Source: Mesodorylaimus sp. YZB2_4 (lineage: Eukaryota; Nematoda; Enoplea; Dorylaimida; Dorylaimidae). From it: a DNA stretch of 64,000 nucleotides. The stretch's first letter is position 1. Each line of letters opens with the position of its first letter. Below the pieces are notes generated by a model that was not told the DNA's origin, ran no database searches, and worked only from the letters and a program-made list of their open reading frames with translations. This document shows, one piece after another, positions 20,326 through 32,827 of the stretch. Position numbers and translations under genes: made by a program. The stretch lies in NCBI GenBank assembly GCA_030248295.1, contig JASANH010000123.1, forward strand, positions 248,001 through 312,000. The letters run 5' to 3'.

Positions 20326-22004
20326 GGGTAGCTCATTCAGAGTGTGAAAAATCACTGACTTTCTGAAGTACAGTAAAAGTGAACGTGATGTGGTGGTCCA
20401 CCTTTTTAGCTAGAGTTCTGACCAAAGAAGCAGCAAGTGAGCTCATGATCAGTGAAGGGTGCAGAAAATAAAAAAATTAATACAAATTATTGTGTTAAAA
20501 AAATATTTAAATTTCCACTTGGAATCCCTTATGACATAAAATTCGAAATCGCGCCAATTTCTCTTGGTCGGCAGGCTCAATCTGTTTATAGCAAAATGGG
20601 CAAGACAGCGTGCGTGCGCGTGCGATTGTAATTTTTGCTCAAATTTATCTTCATCTTTGATTTTCCTGAAAATATATATAGAAAAAGTAAGTATCAACAC
20701 ACCTCAATTAAGCAATGGCCGAGAGAACGCTAATGCGCAGGCTATTTAAATATCTAGAGCAGGAAATGTGGGACTGGGAATCTTTGTGGGTTCTGCCCTG
20801 ATCAACCCCAAGGACGCTAGCCTTTTTACGAGTCTTACACACATTAAAAACCAGTCGTCGCGACGATCAAAATATCAGAAGCAGATATTTTGACAAGTTT
20901 TAGTGATATATTAGTCGCAATATCTGTCCCATTGTGGGCATATTGACAACCAGCCCAGTAACCTAAGCTGAGTAAGCAATGCATACAGCAACCGAAATTA
21001 AATGCCGCCTCTCGCCAAAAGGCAATCGCGGAGTCTACAGCAGCGGCAAACCTTCATGGACACGTAACCTCCAAGCGATGGGTCCTACGGCTGAACCCAA
21101 TCGGACAGTGTCGACAAGATTGGACTCAAGGCAGAAATCGGACTGGGAGCACACTGAACTGATAGCCAGCGGGATCGTTTTTATAAACAGGCAAGCGAGG
21201 CAAGAAATTGTCAAACACGCGATATGATAAGATACAAACAGCAAAAGTGAGGAGTAACATGAAGACAAGTAAACATACCCCCTGGCAGGACGAAAAGAGG
21301 TACGGCTATGTAGACTCAGGAAATGACTCGCTTGCTGAATGCGCTAAAACTGGGCCGATTTACGACTTGAAAGTACCTCATGATAAGACTGACAGCGGCG
21401 GCTCGAATTAGTATGCCTGATAAGTGCATTGAGCTGCTATGCTAGCGAGGAGGCGGAGACTGGTGTTTTTGGCAACTGTCATTGACAAAATCACAACACC
21501 ACTCTCACTGGCCTGATTTGCAGACCACTAGGGTCGAATGTCGCAAGTGCGGGGCCAATCCATGCGCCAATCCATAGCCATCCATGCGTAGCACTCAGTG
21601 CTACGCTCGCTCGTACATCACTTGTTCGACATACCCTCAACAGACACCAAACCTGATGTCATGACCAGCCATAAACATACTGTACAGTACCTTGGGGTTC
21701 GCTCAATAGGATACAAGATGATACGTCCTTGAGTTTAGACTATATCCTGTTGATTCTAGGATGATCGAACTTTAGGAAGGACGCATCGTCCGAGCATCAA
21801 GAGGATTTCTGAATGCACCAGCTTCTGCAGATGAGTCGAGCTGAGGGTAATGTACGCTGCAGTTCACGGGCAAGCATGTGCGAATGTTTATGTCATGACA
21901 CGCCAAGACATCACGTGATCTTGTATAACGGGGAGGGCATATTACCGGAACTGGGTATCAATGACACGTCGGTCACAGCTGATGCTTCGGCCACCAGCAT
22001 TCTA
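20326..22004. other. Spacer upstream of SLC5 copy A
   Basis: Positions 20439-20463 (AGCTCATGATCAGTGAAG) resemble 31885-31908 upstream of copy C, so the duplication includes some upstream or 5'UTR sequence. Positions 20505-20545 look like one arm of the CTTATGACA MITE family. The rest is unassigned. Confidence 0.5.
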
Positions 22005-22913
22005 TTACAACACTGCATGCGCATCCGATACGTTGCTGGAAACCATGGGCTTCGTGGACTCTTCATCTATGCCTTCCACCAACGCATTTAGTCTCGACTT
22101 GCTGCTATGGGTTAAGTGAAACATAAAACACGATTAGTAAAGCTAGATCTCATAGCTACTTTTATCGTAGTCTCTTATTCTCTTTATGTACGATTTCTTC
22201 CCAGATCGCTGTAATAGGAGGACGCCGTACATTGGAGAAGATACCGCGGAGAGCAGATGGACAGGCAGGTCACCTAGTCGTAGATGCCTGAGACATCAAC
22301 CCGACGGGTTTCATCCTCGCTTGGAGGAGCGTATCGAGCGGCCAACGAAGGCAACTGATACGCTGTATGCAGCATCCAGTCAAGGCAACTACATACTGCT
22401 CGGTGCGTGAGGCGGCTAGTTAAGGTAACCGGACGCACTACCTTCTCCACAGGCCAAACACACATTAGTTACATGGGGATTATGGCAATTATGACGGGAC
22501 CTACCTTTTGAATTTTTCAAATAGCATTGTGTGAATGGAGTGGCAGACATGAGGAAAACACAAGCTCACAAGAAGCAGAGCGTGGCAAGAAGCCTACCTG
22601 TGCGGTGGTCTCCTCCTCTTTAGCCCCTTTTTCCATCGAATGACTATCCTTGAAGGTCATGCACCTGCTAAAAACTGACCACACAAGGGAGGCTTCCAGA
22701 TCGCGCGGGTTGGTCTTGCCTAAAATGGGCATATCTAAGCTAGCACTGACTGGATATCGAGATGTTGACCTGTCAGGAAGCTGACTGGAATGCCGACCAG
22801 GAAGACGAGGATGATGGCCAGCAGGCCGTACGTCACGTGGGACAGTTTGTAGATGTAGTTGATGCCAGTCCTGAAAATTGGATGTTTCTTGAATGCACCT
22901 GTATCATAACCTG

Positions 22914-23000
22914 GGTTGTGGCCAAGCGGGTTAAGGCGTCTGCCTCTCAGGCTAGGTGCGCACTGGCTATTGTGCATGGCTATGGATAGTATGATACATG
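22914..23000 (+). mobile_element. SINE fragment in intron 12 of SLC5 copy B
   Basis: It has the same internally deleted SINE form and position as 16494-16581. It was therefore inserted and deleted before copies A and B separated, or was moved by gene conversion. Confidence 0.75.
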
Positions 23001-23947
23001 ACTCTTAGGTTGACCTCCCCCCCCCCCCACATGATCGACCCACTTACAAATTCATATCGTCCACCACATTCGAATGCAATGAAATATTAGCCGCTGCTGC
23101 CAGCTGTTGGACCAGCTCTGCTTCCGACGTGCCATTGCCCATTGGCAGGCTAGAATTGGCGAGGCCACCAAATATGCCCGCGGCCGTCAGTGTTTCCAGG
23201 CCGCAGCCAGCAATCGTCCTGGGCAAACTGGATCGGTAGGGACGGAGTACTTGGGCCCCGATGCATATCCACACGGTGATGATGGCTGACACTGACACAC
23301 CACCCAGGGCACCCTGCAAACCAGGTCGGCATGTCGAGGGTGCTGGCCCTAAGCACAGAATGGCTTACATATTTGTTACCCCAGGGGAAAAGGATGCCAA
23401 ACAGGAACAGACCAGACAAGAGGCCTCCGATTGTGAACATAACCATGATGGTTACCTGCAAAAAAATTGAAGTTAGGATACTCTGACCCTTATCATCAGA
23501 TAATATTACTTTAAAGACTCCTCCGAGGAACTGAGTCAAGCAAGCCAGACCAACCGAAATGATGCCAAAGCCACAGGCTAAAAAGTGGTTAGATTGCATC
23601 TTGCGGATGCCTAAAGCCTGTGATGGTCCCTCTCTTTAAAAAATTACCGCTATCCTATTTTCCACCCGACACTCACCAGAGACCTTGTTCATTTGCGTGG
23701 CTCTACGTTCTTTCCATCCCTTTCCAACAGTTGGTTTCAAAAAATCTTCCCAGACGACAGCCGCCATTGAATTGAGGCCGCTGGAAATGGTGCTGAGCGT
23801 GCTGCTGACCAAGCAGGACACGAACAGGCTGGGCAGTCCGCGCACGTGTCCCAGCACGTCCATGGTGAAGTGGGGGAGTAACTATAGAACTCATGCGTTT
23901 ATGGTCAGCCCGTCGGGTTGATGTTTCAGCCGTAGAGCAGGTATACA

Positions 23948-24030
23948 AAGTGATTGTCAAATATGTGTTCCTTAGCCCTCGAGTGCGCTGTATAGTGTTT
24001 GGCTATGGATAAAGTATGACATGACATGAC
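23948..24030 (+). mobile_element. SINE 3' half with TGACA tail
   Basis: The body CTTAGCCCTCGAGTGCGCTG and tail GTATGACATGACATGAC are present; the tRNA-like head is missing. It faces an oppositely oriented full copy 40 bp away, forming an inverted pair in an intron of pseudogene copy B. Confidence 0.8.
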
Positions 24031-24069
24031 CTGCTCCAGCTGGAGGTTTTCTCCTAGCGACCTCCCTCC

Positions 24070-24240
24070 TATGTCATACTTGTCATACTTTATCCATAGC
24101 CAAGCACTATACAGCGCACTCGAGGGCTAAGGAACACATATTCGACAATCATTTTGTACCGAGAAGGGAGTCGAACCCTCCCCTGTAAGTGCGCACCCAG
24201 CGTGAGAGGCAGACGCCTTAACCCGCTAGGCCACGACCCC
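24070..24240 (-). mobile_element. tRNA-derived SINE, full length
   Basis: Read on the minus strand it has the A-box head (GGCCTAGCGGGTTAAGGCGT), the B box GGTTCGACTCCC, the body AGCCCTCGAGTGCGCTGTAT and a degraded TGACA-type tail. It is a good match to 10933-11098. Confidence 0.85.
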
Positions 24241-25533
24241 CGCCTGGCAGGCTGTCACAATGTTCGACAGGTGCGATCTAAGTCTGGCTACTGAGTATCC
24301 TTTCTCAGCATTTGTCTCACCTGATCTCGATCCATGATGACCTTCAGCAAAAGTGGATCACACTGAGCATAAAAGGCGTACATGATCAAACCAGCCACTG
24401 CGACCAATGGCAAGGTGATGACAACGCCCGGTACGACGAGCATGAGCGACCTAGGATGTAATACTTAGAATACCACTCGAATGTCTCCTATTCAAGCTTA
24501 CATTCGAGCTTTCTTGAGTGAATTACAGTAAGACTGTAAGACTGTAAGTATTACTGTAAGACTAGTGTATCTTTGCACTGACATCTGATCAGTCCCGTAG
24601 AAACTCATCCATCCAAACGCTGTCCCGATAAGTACTGACCAGAAGTCCATGAAAGTGAATGGAGAGGCAGAAAAACTAGAACCATTGCGCATAGTTCAAG
24701 GAGGTCCTCCAAGTGTCTTCTAACATACTTTGTGCTTATGCGTCCACCAGCCACACCAATTTCCCACATCCTCCTCGGACGACCCACATCGATCAGACCC
24801 TAAAATGCGGTGCTTCTTGCTATATCTGAGGGTGTCGCGGGGCATTTTTCTTTTTTAAAGTTACTTCTTCCAAGCAGTCCTACCTGGATTAGCAAAGCGA
24901 AAAATCCAGCAAACATGACCAGTTCTTGGAAGGCGTCCGTTCAAACGACGGCTTTCAGTCCACCCTAAATCGAAATGATCGTGTGATCAGACTGACAAAG
25001 CACTGTGGTTGGCCCCCAGACCGACAGTATCAACCGCCGTCACACTAACAGTACATACCTATGGGCATGTAACGAGACTCGTTCTTCATCGATGGGCTAG
25101 CAGCTCCTATACAGTACATCCTAGACCAAGTATGGAGACTCAACCTGCGTCAGACCTAAGCACAGTTACCAAAGAAGAACGACCCCGACATCAAGCAGGT
25201 TCTCTTTATTCATTCTCATGAAGAAACACCGACTACTCACATCATCTGCACGACTCACCACTGAGAGCAGCGCAGCCGCCTTCCACCCTTCTACTCCATC
25301 CACACTCGCTCATTCTCGCGCACACCCGCTCACAAGCAGACAACATTGATGCGCAGGACAATAATGGCGCGACGTTCAAAACGCGTGTACAAAACAACCT
25401 CACCACAGGCCCACTGATCTGCAGTCACGCCCCTTTTTTTTTAACCAGGAAAGACCAGTACTTACCAATGCAGTATAGACAGTGCATAGAAGACCAGATG
25501 CTAAGATCAGCAGCTCCAAGTTGATGCCAGTCA

Positions 25534-26226
25534 CTGAAAAAATGTAATGCTTTAGACCAATAAAATGAACAGTACAGTTAGTTTTTGCTTGCTGTTATTC
25601 GTGAGCCACTTTGCGCACAAGTGCGGGTAATAATATCGTCCTTTATTTTCTTAAATAAGACTTACAGTAGATGCTTAAATAAGAGCCCTGTTCATCAGTG
25701 AGTGCCCTTTTTACGATGACTTGTCAATGACACCCGTCGAGACAAGAAGGAAAAAGCTAGTTTTCAGTACGCCACTCAGCGAACTCCTTGCGAGCAGGTT
25801 CACTGTCAGAGCCACCAAGAACCGCCAAGAAATGCAACCGTGCAGAACCAAGTGCCCTGCAGTTGCAAAACCAGCATGACTGTGCTATCATGAAACCCTC
25901 ATGCCTGGCTGGTAGGCCTTGACGAGTGGGAGCGAATGATCGATGCTCTCCCCTGGCTGGTTTCAGCCGTAGCTATAGTCGTAGACTTGTCTATTCCAGC
26001 TGGAGTTTTTGTCCCCGCCGACTTCGGTCGACACTCTCTCCCACGACTGCCAGGCTTGGTTACAATCATCACAGCTTTGTGTAAAGAGCCTAGTGAAATG
26101 AGACCCGATCGCATGCATTCACAAATGAAGTTTTTTTTGCAACCCAACTGTGAATAACATTAGCAAACACAAAAATTCTAGCTTGCTACTTTGCAGATGT
26201 TGCAATTTGGTCAAAAACTAGATCTT
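25534..26226. other. Spacer between SLC5 copies B and C
   Basis: This is where exons 1-3 of copy B would be expected; none was found. A short segment around 25950-25990 resembles, inverted, the CCGCTGAAACATCAACC dispersed repeat. Confidence 0.5.
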
Positions 26227-29200
26227 TTACAGCACGATACGCCCATCAGATGAGTTGTTAGAAATCATTGGCCGCGTGGACTCTTCATCTTCACCTTCGA
26301 GCAACTCCTTCGGACTCGCTCTGTTATTGTGGGATGACTAAAATGAAAACATGAGGCTTATTAGTTGAAAATCGGCTGAGAAAAAAATCTGGTCTTATTT
26401 TATTTGTTTCTTGTCTGGTGGAAAGCAAAAAATCTCACACAAAAAGTGCACTGTATGAGATGAAGTCTCAGGATACTATCTTGCCAAATTGGCAAAAATC
26501 CTACCGAAGATCATTTGCCTCACACCGCATCCTAGCAGACACAGGGTCAATGGAGCGGCCAGCACAACCGTACCTGTGTGACGGCCTCATCTTTTTTGGT
26601 CCCTTTGTTAATTGGCTGCAGGCAAAACTGGGTCTGCTTGAAGGTCATGCACCTGCTGTAGACTGACCAAACGAGGGAGGCTTCCAGATCGCGAGGGTTA
26701 GTCTTGCCTAAAATGGGCATCTCTGAGATTGCACTGGCTGGGTATGAAATTGCTGACCTGTCAGGAAGCTGACTGGAATGCCGACCAGGAAGACCAGGAT
26801 GATGGCCAGCAGGCCGTACGTCACGTAGGACAGTTTGTAGATGTAGTTGATGCCAGTCCTGCAAATTGGACAGTTCTTGACTGCGACTCTCAGGATGACC
26901 CTCACACATGATCGAGCCACTCACAAATTCACATCGTTGACCACATCTGAATGCAATGAAATATTAGCCGCTGCTGCCAACTGTTGGACCAGCTCTGCTT
27001 GCGACGTGCCATTGCCAATTGGCAGGCTAGAATTGGCGAGGCCAAACATGCCCGCGGCCTTCAGTGTTTCCAGGCCGCAGCCGGCTATGGTCCTGGGCAA
27101 ACTGGATCTGTAGGGACGGAGTACTTGGGCCCCGATGCATATCCACACGGTGATGATGGCTGACACTGACACACCAGCCAGGGCACCCTGCAAACCAGGT
27201 CGGCATGTCGAGGGTGCTGGCACTAAGCACAGAATGGCTTACATATTTGTTACCCCAGGGGAAAAGGATGCCAAACAGGAAAAGACCAGACAAGGGGCCT
27301 CCGATTGCTGACAGGACTGTGATGGCTGCCTGAAACAAGACAGTGATACACCGACCCTTCCCAGAACTGGCGTGCTTACTTGGAAGACACCACCGAGGAA
27401 CTGAGTCAGGCACGCCAGACCAACCGATATGATGCCGAAAGCACAGGCTGAAACGCAAATATATTGGGGGACGGGCCCATAGCGACAGTGTCAGGGGTGC
27501 CATAAAGAATAATGTGTGTGATTGGAATATCGCGCTCTCACCAATTCTTGTGTGTTGTTTGAATATGATTTATGCGCAGACTAGAGGAGCCATGCTTTCA
27601 TGCTTTATTCTTATCCAAAGACCAAGGGGCATTCCAGGGATTTTAAAACACCATAGGAGCATAGGAGCGGAGTGAAGGCATAGGGTTAAGTGTTGGCCGA
27701 GAGTTTGGTTGGCTCAGTGCTTCAACGCTTTCTGAACACCAATGCGTAAGATCGCTAGGCTAACCATTCCAGCAGCTTTTTTATTGGAGCCCTTTCAGTA
27801 GAAGAAAAATGCAGAGGAGATTGGAAAAAATGTCAAGCCCAGACCTTCAAAATCTTGTTTCCAAATATAAAAATAAAACATTTCTGACACGATATGACAT
27901 GAGCATTGCTAGCATCAAGCGCAGGGGTGATGCGTCTTCTGATACCGAATATAAAACACCCACAGGTGTGTATGCAGGGAAGCGTGATCAGGGGAGGGGC
28001 GGGGTGGCTCAATAAAGTAGATTTTGTGGCCAATAAAACCTTTAGAATTATGTGCTGTTGGCGTCAGCGAGCTTTATGGCCATACGATTATTGCCCCCTG
28101 TTGAGATGCAGTTTTTTTCTGGTATTCAACGAGACCAACTGATATCCGCACGCGTTCAGGACAGCTGGCTTAATCATTCACCTATCGCCACTCTAAATCT
28201 CGTGCCACCCCCTGTGCATTGGCTGTATGCCCTGACGATACTTACCCAACGCCTTGTTCAGTTTTGTGGCTCTGCTTTCTTCCCATCTCTTCCCGAGCGT
28301 GGGTTTCAAGAAATCTTCCCAGACGACAGCCGCCATTGAATTGAGGCCGCTGGAAATGGTGCTGAGCGTGCTGCTGACCAAGCAGGACACGAACAGGCCG
28401 GGCAGCCCGCGCACGTGGCCCAGCACGTCCATGGTGAAGTAGGGGAGCAGCTGGAAGTGACAAGCATGACCCACCAACGCTAGCTATAGAAGGGCTGCAC
28501 CAGGGGTCTGTGTCCACACTGGTATCACTGCATTCAGCATTCCAATTTATCTGCGAGAACCCTTTTTGTGTGGTAGAAAAATTTGTATAGGAGATTGTGA
28601 AAAATTAAAATTGCCATTGAATTGAGACCACTGAAAAACTGAGTGCTGCTGGCCAAGCAGGCCAGGCCAATCTTGGCCAGTTTGGAACTTGTCTCACCTG
28701 ATCTCGGTCATCGATCACCTTCAGCAAAAGTGGATCACACTGGGCATAATAGGCGTACATGATCAAACCAGCTACAATGACCAGCGGCAAGATGATCACG
28801 ATGCCCGGTAGGACAAGCAAAAGTGACCTGAAAGGATTCATGGACTAAAATCACTCGTTTGATGCCCAATTCAGCTTACATTTGAGCTTTCCTGAGTGAA
28901 TCGAGGCTGGTATACCGCTGCACTGATGTCTGGTTGGTCCCATAAACACTCATCCATCCAAACGCTGTCCCAATAAGTACTGACCAGAAGTTCATGTAAG
29001 TGAATGGAGAGGCAGAAAAGCTGCGAGAGACAGAAAAGCGAAGTCAATCTATAAAAGAGCACAATGCCATTGACGTACTCTGTGCTTATGCGCCCACCAG
29101 CCACACCAATTTCCCACATCCTCCTCGGGCCACCAACATCAATCAGGCCCTAAAATCAAAAATCTGGTTGTTGTTTTCTGCCGTTTTGGGATTGAATGAC

Positions 29201-31720
29201 CGTTTGAAGTAGCCAACCTTTCAAACCCCATACTTTATGGGGCTGAAACATAACCCTGACAGGCGATCCTTCCAACTACGGCTCCATCCAGCGAGCCGAT
29301 TGCTGGTCGACCTCCCCTGTACTTTGCTGCATTCTGCGCAGTGTAGTACAATTTTACAGAGGAATGCAGTTCATAGACAGCGACATTTTTTTCGAAAACC
29401 TACCTGGATTAGCAAAGCAAAAAATCCAATGAGCATGACCAGTGCTTGGAAAGCGTCCGTCCACACCACAGCTTTCAGTCCACCCTAAATCAAGATTCGC
29501 TGTGGTCAAACTGCAATGGCGTCTTCCAGCCCACTCTATTGTACTAAGTAGGAGTACATAGCCAAACACTATACAGCGCACTCGAGGGCGACATAATTAA
29601 AAATCATTTTTGACCCAGGCGGGAGTCGAACCCTCCCCTGAAAGTGCGCACCTAGTGTGAGAGCCAAGATCCCATTATAAACGATTTAACAGATGGTACA
29701 ACGCAAAATTTGAATTTCCCGCTGGGAGCCACTTATGACAGTTTCGCGTAGATGAAAAATTCCCCACTTGAAAACTTATTTAAACAGAACAGCAGCACCT
29801 TCTGGCGACCAATGAATATGAGTAAGGAAAACTCCCAGTAGAATTTCAATTAATACAACTAACGGAAGCCTTTAAAACTGAGGGGCACTTTATCTAAATG
29901 AAATTGTCATAAGCGGCTAGAAGCGGCAAATTTAAATTTCGCAATGAATGAAGCTAGTGAAATAGCATGTAGATTGCTGCACAACCGATCTCCGTGAAAA
30001 AACCAGAACTCACCAAAGCCGTGTAGACAGTGCATAGCAAGCCAGACACCAAAATCAGCAGTTCCAAGTTGATTCCAGTCACTAAAAAATCGAGTTTCGT
30101 TTGACATGCCAGTCAGTGAGAAATATGTGATTACCTGCACTGAGTGCTAATGATGGTGCGTACAGCACGATGGCCATGTACATCAGCTGAAACAGAATTG
30201 CGCTTATGCATGTGACCAGCCCCCAGCGGCAGGAGATATTGAGGACTGATGTCTCGGGGACAGAAAACTCGGGCTGCAGGAAGTCAAGATTCTTGATTAT
30301 ACCTGCCGCTGAAACATCAACCTAAGGGTTTACGTCTTCCAGCCAGAAGATCGATTACACTCTCCCACTCGCCATGACCTACCAGGCTCGAGACTTAAAA
30401 CCGAAGTCTCAGGGATAAAGTCTCCGACTGGAGAAAGTCAAGTCGAGCTTCTTGTCTATACTTGCCGCTGAAACATCAACCCGAGGGGTTGACGTCTCCC
30501 AGCCAGGGAGAGTATAGATATCCCTGACCGCCAGGAATGCTAGCTACAAGCAGATGTGACTGTTCTGTTGCTTACCGTGCTCAGAATGAATAGGATAGTA
30601 CCGAGTAAACGGACTGGTCTTGACTTGAATCGCAACTCGAGATACTAAAATGGAATCAAAATCCAATCTTGCAGCTGATGGGGACTAAAAACTGTTTCGC
30701 AAGGTTTTCTGCCACAGGCTCACAGGTCTGCAAATGTGATTTTCAAGAATTGTGGGAGACGTTTTCACATCTTTAAAATTTTGATTGCGGGATCTCGTTG
30801 AATTCAAGACTCAAGATGACATTGAAACTATTCGCTGTGGTTTTTACTTGTGGCCCCTAAATTGTAGATCATGAGTTAGGATGACCAAAATTGTACAGGC
30901 CATTTCACAGACTCGTACAACGCAAAATTTGAATCTACCGCCGCAAGCCGCTTATGACAGTTTTACACAGATGAAAAGCATTAAAAGCTTGTGCGCGTCG
31001 AGCTTTTTTAAACTGAGAAACAACACCTTCTGGCCACTTTTTGAACAGAAGACAAAAAAGTGCAATGAATGAGGAAAATCTTTAACGAAAATTTCCGTCA
31101 ATACGACTAACGCACAGATATTTAAGTGAGGACTTTTCGTCTAAGTAAAGTTGTCATAAGCGGCTCAAAGCGGGAAATTTGAATTTTGCGATGTATGAAG
31201 CGTGTCCATGCTCACATAACAAAACACTGATTCGCACTCGAGGATGAAAGTCATTCTTGATGTCCCAATGCCTGCAGGACGCACGTAAAATCTTGCGTTG
31301 GGTGGGTAAAATACAGTTTCAGACAGTGCCATCCGAAAATACACCCAATATCTTCCACATCTGTCCCCATACACCTACCTCGTAAGAACTGACCAACTTG
31401 AGGTTGTAGAATACAGGCAGATAAATAAACATGGCCATGGGTATGCCAATGATGACACCAAACATGTACCAAAAGTAGGTGGTGCCCTTCATGTACATCT
31501 CACTCGACACGCCCAATATGAGAATACCCGACTGGAAACTGACCAATAGCGAGAGGGCGGTTGGAATAACTGGCATCTTTCGACCACCCAACAAAAACTC
31601 TTTGGTGGTCTTTTGGCCACCTTTTTTAAAAGCATAGTAAAATCCTATTAGAACACTGATCAGCAGAGTGGCTGCCAGGAGAAGGTAATCGAACACGTCG
31701 AATGCTCTTGCCAAACCCAT
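26227..31720 (-). CDS. SLC5-family sodium-coupled (monocarboxylate-type) symporter, copy C
   Basis: Fifteen exons join in phase: 31720-31379, 30644-30576, 30186-30135, 30081-30014, 29484-29404, 29149-29079, 29020-28880, 28827-28698, 28450-28246, 27447-27380, 27329-27243, 27187-26925, 26858-26758, 26707-26574 and 26337-26227. They give 640 aa ending in TAA. Exon sizes equal those of copy A except exon 12 (one codon shorter) and the last exon (two codons longer). It has the same landmarks as copy A: FLLGGRKMPVIPTALSLL, GGLKAVVWTDAFQ, YGTNQTSVQRY and GLPGLFVSCLVSSTLST. The C-terminal cytosolic tail ends DGRIVL; copy A ends GGRIVL. All junctions are GT-AG. Introns hold two MITEs, a SINE and the CTGAAAC core. 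The substrate is not predictable from sequence alone. The 5' region partly matches copy A, so both may share control elements. Confidence 0.9.
27448..28245. other. Intron 9 of SLC5 copy C, no second gene seen
   Basis: About 800 bp of intron. A tRNA-like stretch (TTGGTTGGCTCAGTGCTTC, around 27708) hints at an old SINE head. Short open frames at 27809-28142 have no support. Confidence 0.4.
29543..29670 (-). mobile_element. tRNA-derived SINE fragment
   Basis: The minus-strand B box GGTTCGACTCCC is visible, with the body CGAGTGCGCTGTATAGTG; the A-box end is truncated. It lies in intron 4 of SLC5 copy C, directly before a MITE. Confidence 0.75.
29696..29945. mobile_element. MITE, CTTATGACA family, copy 1
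   Basis: The left arm (TACAACGCAAAATTTGAATT...CCACTTATGACAG) and the right arm (TTGTCATAAGCGGC...AAATTTAAATTTCGCA) are inverted repeats of about 43 bp around a 150-bp A/T-rich centre. The centre is related to that of 30913-31192 (shared ACCTTCTGG and CTAACG words), so both are copies of one element. Confidence 0.78.
30295..30530 (+). repeat. Two copies of the CCGCTGAAACATCAACC repeat
   Basis: Positions 30301-30340 and 30461-30510 share CCGCTGAAACATCAACC, then GGGTTKACGTCTYCCAGCC, a small palindromic core. Related pieces lie near 23905 and 25960 (both inverted), 34227 and 39185. The family is undescribed to me; no coding potential was seen. Confidence 0.65.
30913..31192. mobile_element. MITE, CTTATGACA family, copy 2
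   Basis: The left arm (TACAACGCAAAATTTGAATC...GCCGCTTATGACAG) and right arm (TTGTCATAAGCGGC...GAAATTTGAATTTTGCG) are inverted. The interior is diverged but alignable to copy 1. It lies in intron 1 of SLC5 copy C. Confidence 0.78.
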
Positions 31721-32827
31721 GGTCTTTTCTGGCTCTCAGTTTTAGGATAAAGTAAAAGTGCCGAAGCTAAAAAACGAGTGAGCTCTGGTAGTTGTTTGTC
31801 CGCCCTGATGGAGGACTGGTCGAATCAGCAGCAAATACGCACGTAGGCGCCAAACTCACCAGACAATGTCTGGCAGCTTGCTCATGAACTTGTGATCAGT
31901 GAAGCCTAACTCTGTTTTATTGGCCTCAACATCGTCAGCAGACTTTTTAGTACTTTCTACCTTGGCCTTCTTATCATTTGTTTGCCTTGCTGTGTTTCCC
32001 TCGCACTCTTATTTCCTTCTTCGCACCAATTTACCTGTTTGCACACCCCGATCATGCGGATTATGGTGATAAGGCAGTGCTGCGTGGGCCTGGCTAATTG
32101 ATGTACTCCCGATTAGAGTGTCATTCCGAAAGTGTACTTTGGTTCAATGGACCACTTGACGCCGAATATGCCATTTACTAGGTCACTTTAGTAAATAAAC
32201 GGGCACCATTCTGTTAAATTGATATTTTGTGTAATTATTTTGCGTGCACTAGATTGCAAGTGGCAAATAATCCTGTTAGAATGAGTACGCGCTCCGGTTA
32301 CTCAGTTGGGGTTCAAAGTCAGTTTCTCACCCTCACGTCTTATTTTGAAGAATGAGGACAAGGTCGCGTTTCTGAGCGCATCTATTAGCCCTTGACAGAC
32401 CTACTTTCTCCAATCCGTTACCAGATGTCCTATTGTGCTCAAACACGAGTCTACTCTGCAATCAAATATGATTAACCTTCAATTTATGCATTATTCATTG
32501 AAATCAGGTTCGAATAGCCCGCTAAAATGATCGTTTAAAACTGCATCGAATTGAGTACACTAGACTGGAGATGGAAATGGAGTGGTTGCAGTGGAGAATG
32601 GACTCGGTGCCACTGCATTGCTGGCAGGCAGGCTGGTGACACTCAAGCGATTGGGGGTGTTGGTGTTGAAGGAAGGGTCTACCGAAGATATACAATTGAG
32701 GTAAGTATTTGAACATTTTTAAGAAACTGTCAGAATCAAGGAAACAAATTTGAAAAAGGAAAATATCAGGATCAAGAATCTGTCGGAAACAAGTTTTAGC
32801 ATGTGCCAGTGCACTCATTTTAGCATT
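31721..32827. other. Spacer and possible 5' exon of the next gene
   Basis: This region lies between divergently transcribed genes and probably holds both promoters. A stretch ending at about 32699 (...GATATACAATTGAG|GTAAGT) has a consensus donor and an open plus-strand frame, so it could be a 5' exon. No homology was recognised. Confidence 0.4.

Larger units (their letters stand above)
22005..25533 (-). pseudogene. SLC5 symporter copy B, dead
   Basis: Exons equivalent to 4-15 of copies A and C are present at 25533-25466, 24964-24884, 24799-24729, 24675-24502, 24450-24321, 23881-23677, 23577-23510, 23455-23369, 23313-23048, 22870-22770, 22719-22598 and 22115-22005. Exons 1-3, which encode TM1 and the GGRKMP region, are absent. 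In exon 5 the conserved Trp of KAVVWTDAFQ is TGA (complement of 24941-24943). The acceptor of the last exon reads AC instead of AG (22116-22117), although the exon body is still open. Exon 7 carries a 33-nt in-frame insertion made of GTAAGACT-type repeats (about 24526-24575), and exon 14 is 12 nt short. Many exons remain open, so loss may be recent or partly hidden by gene conversion. Confidence 0.88.
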
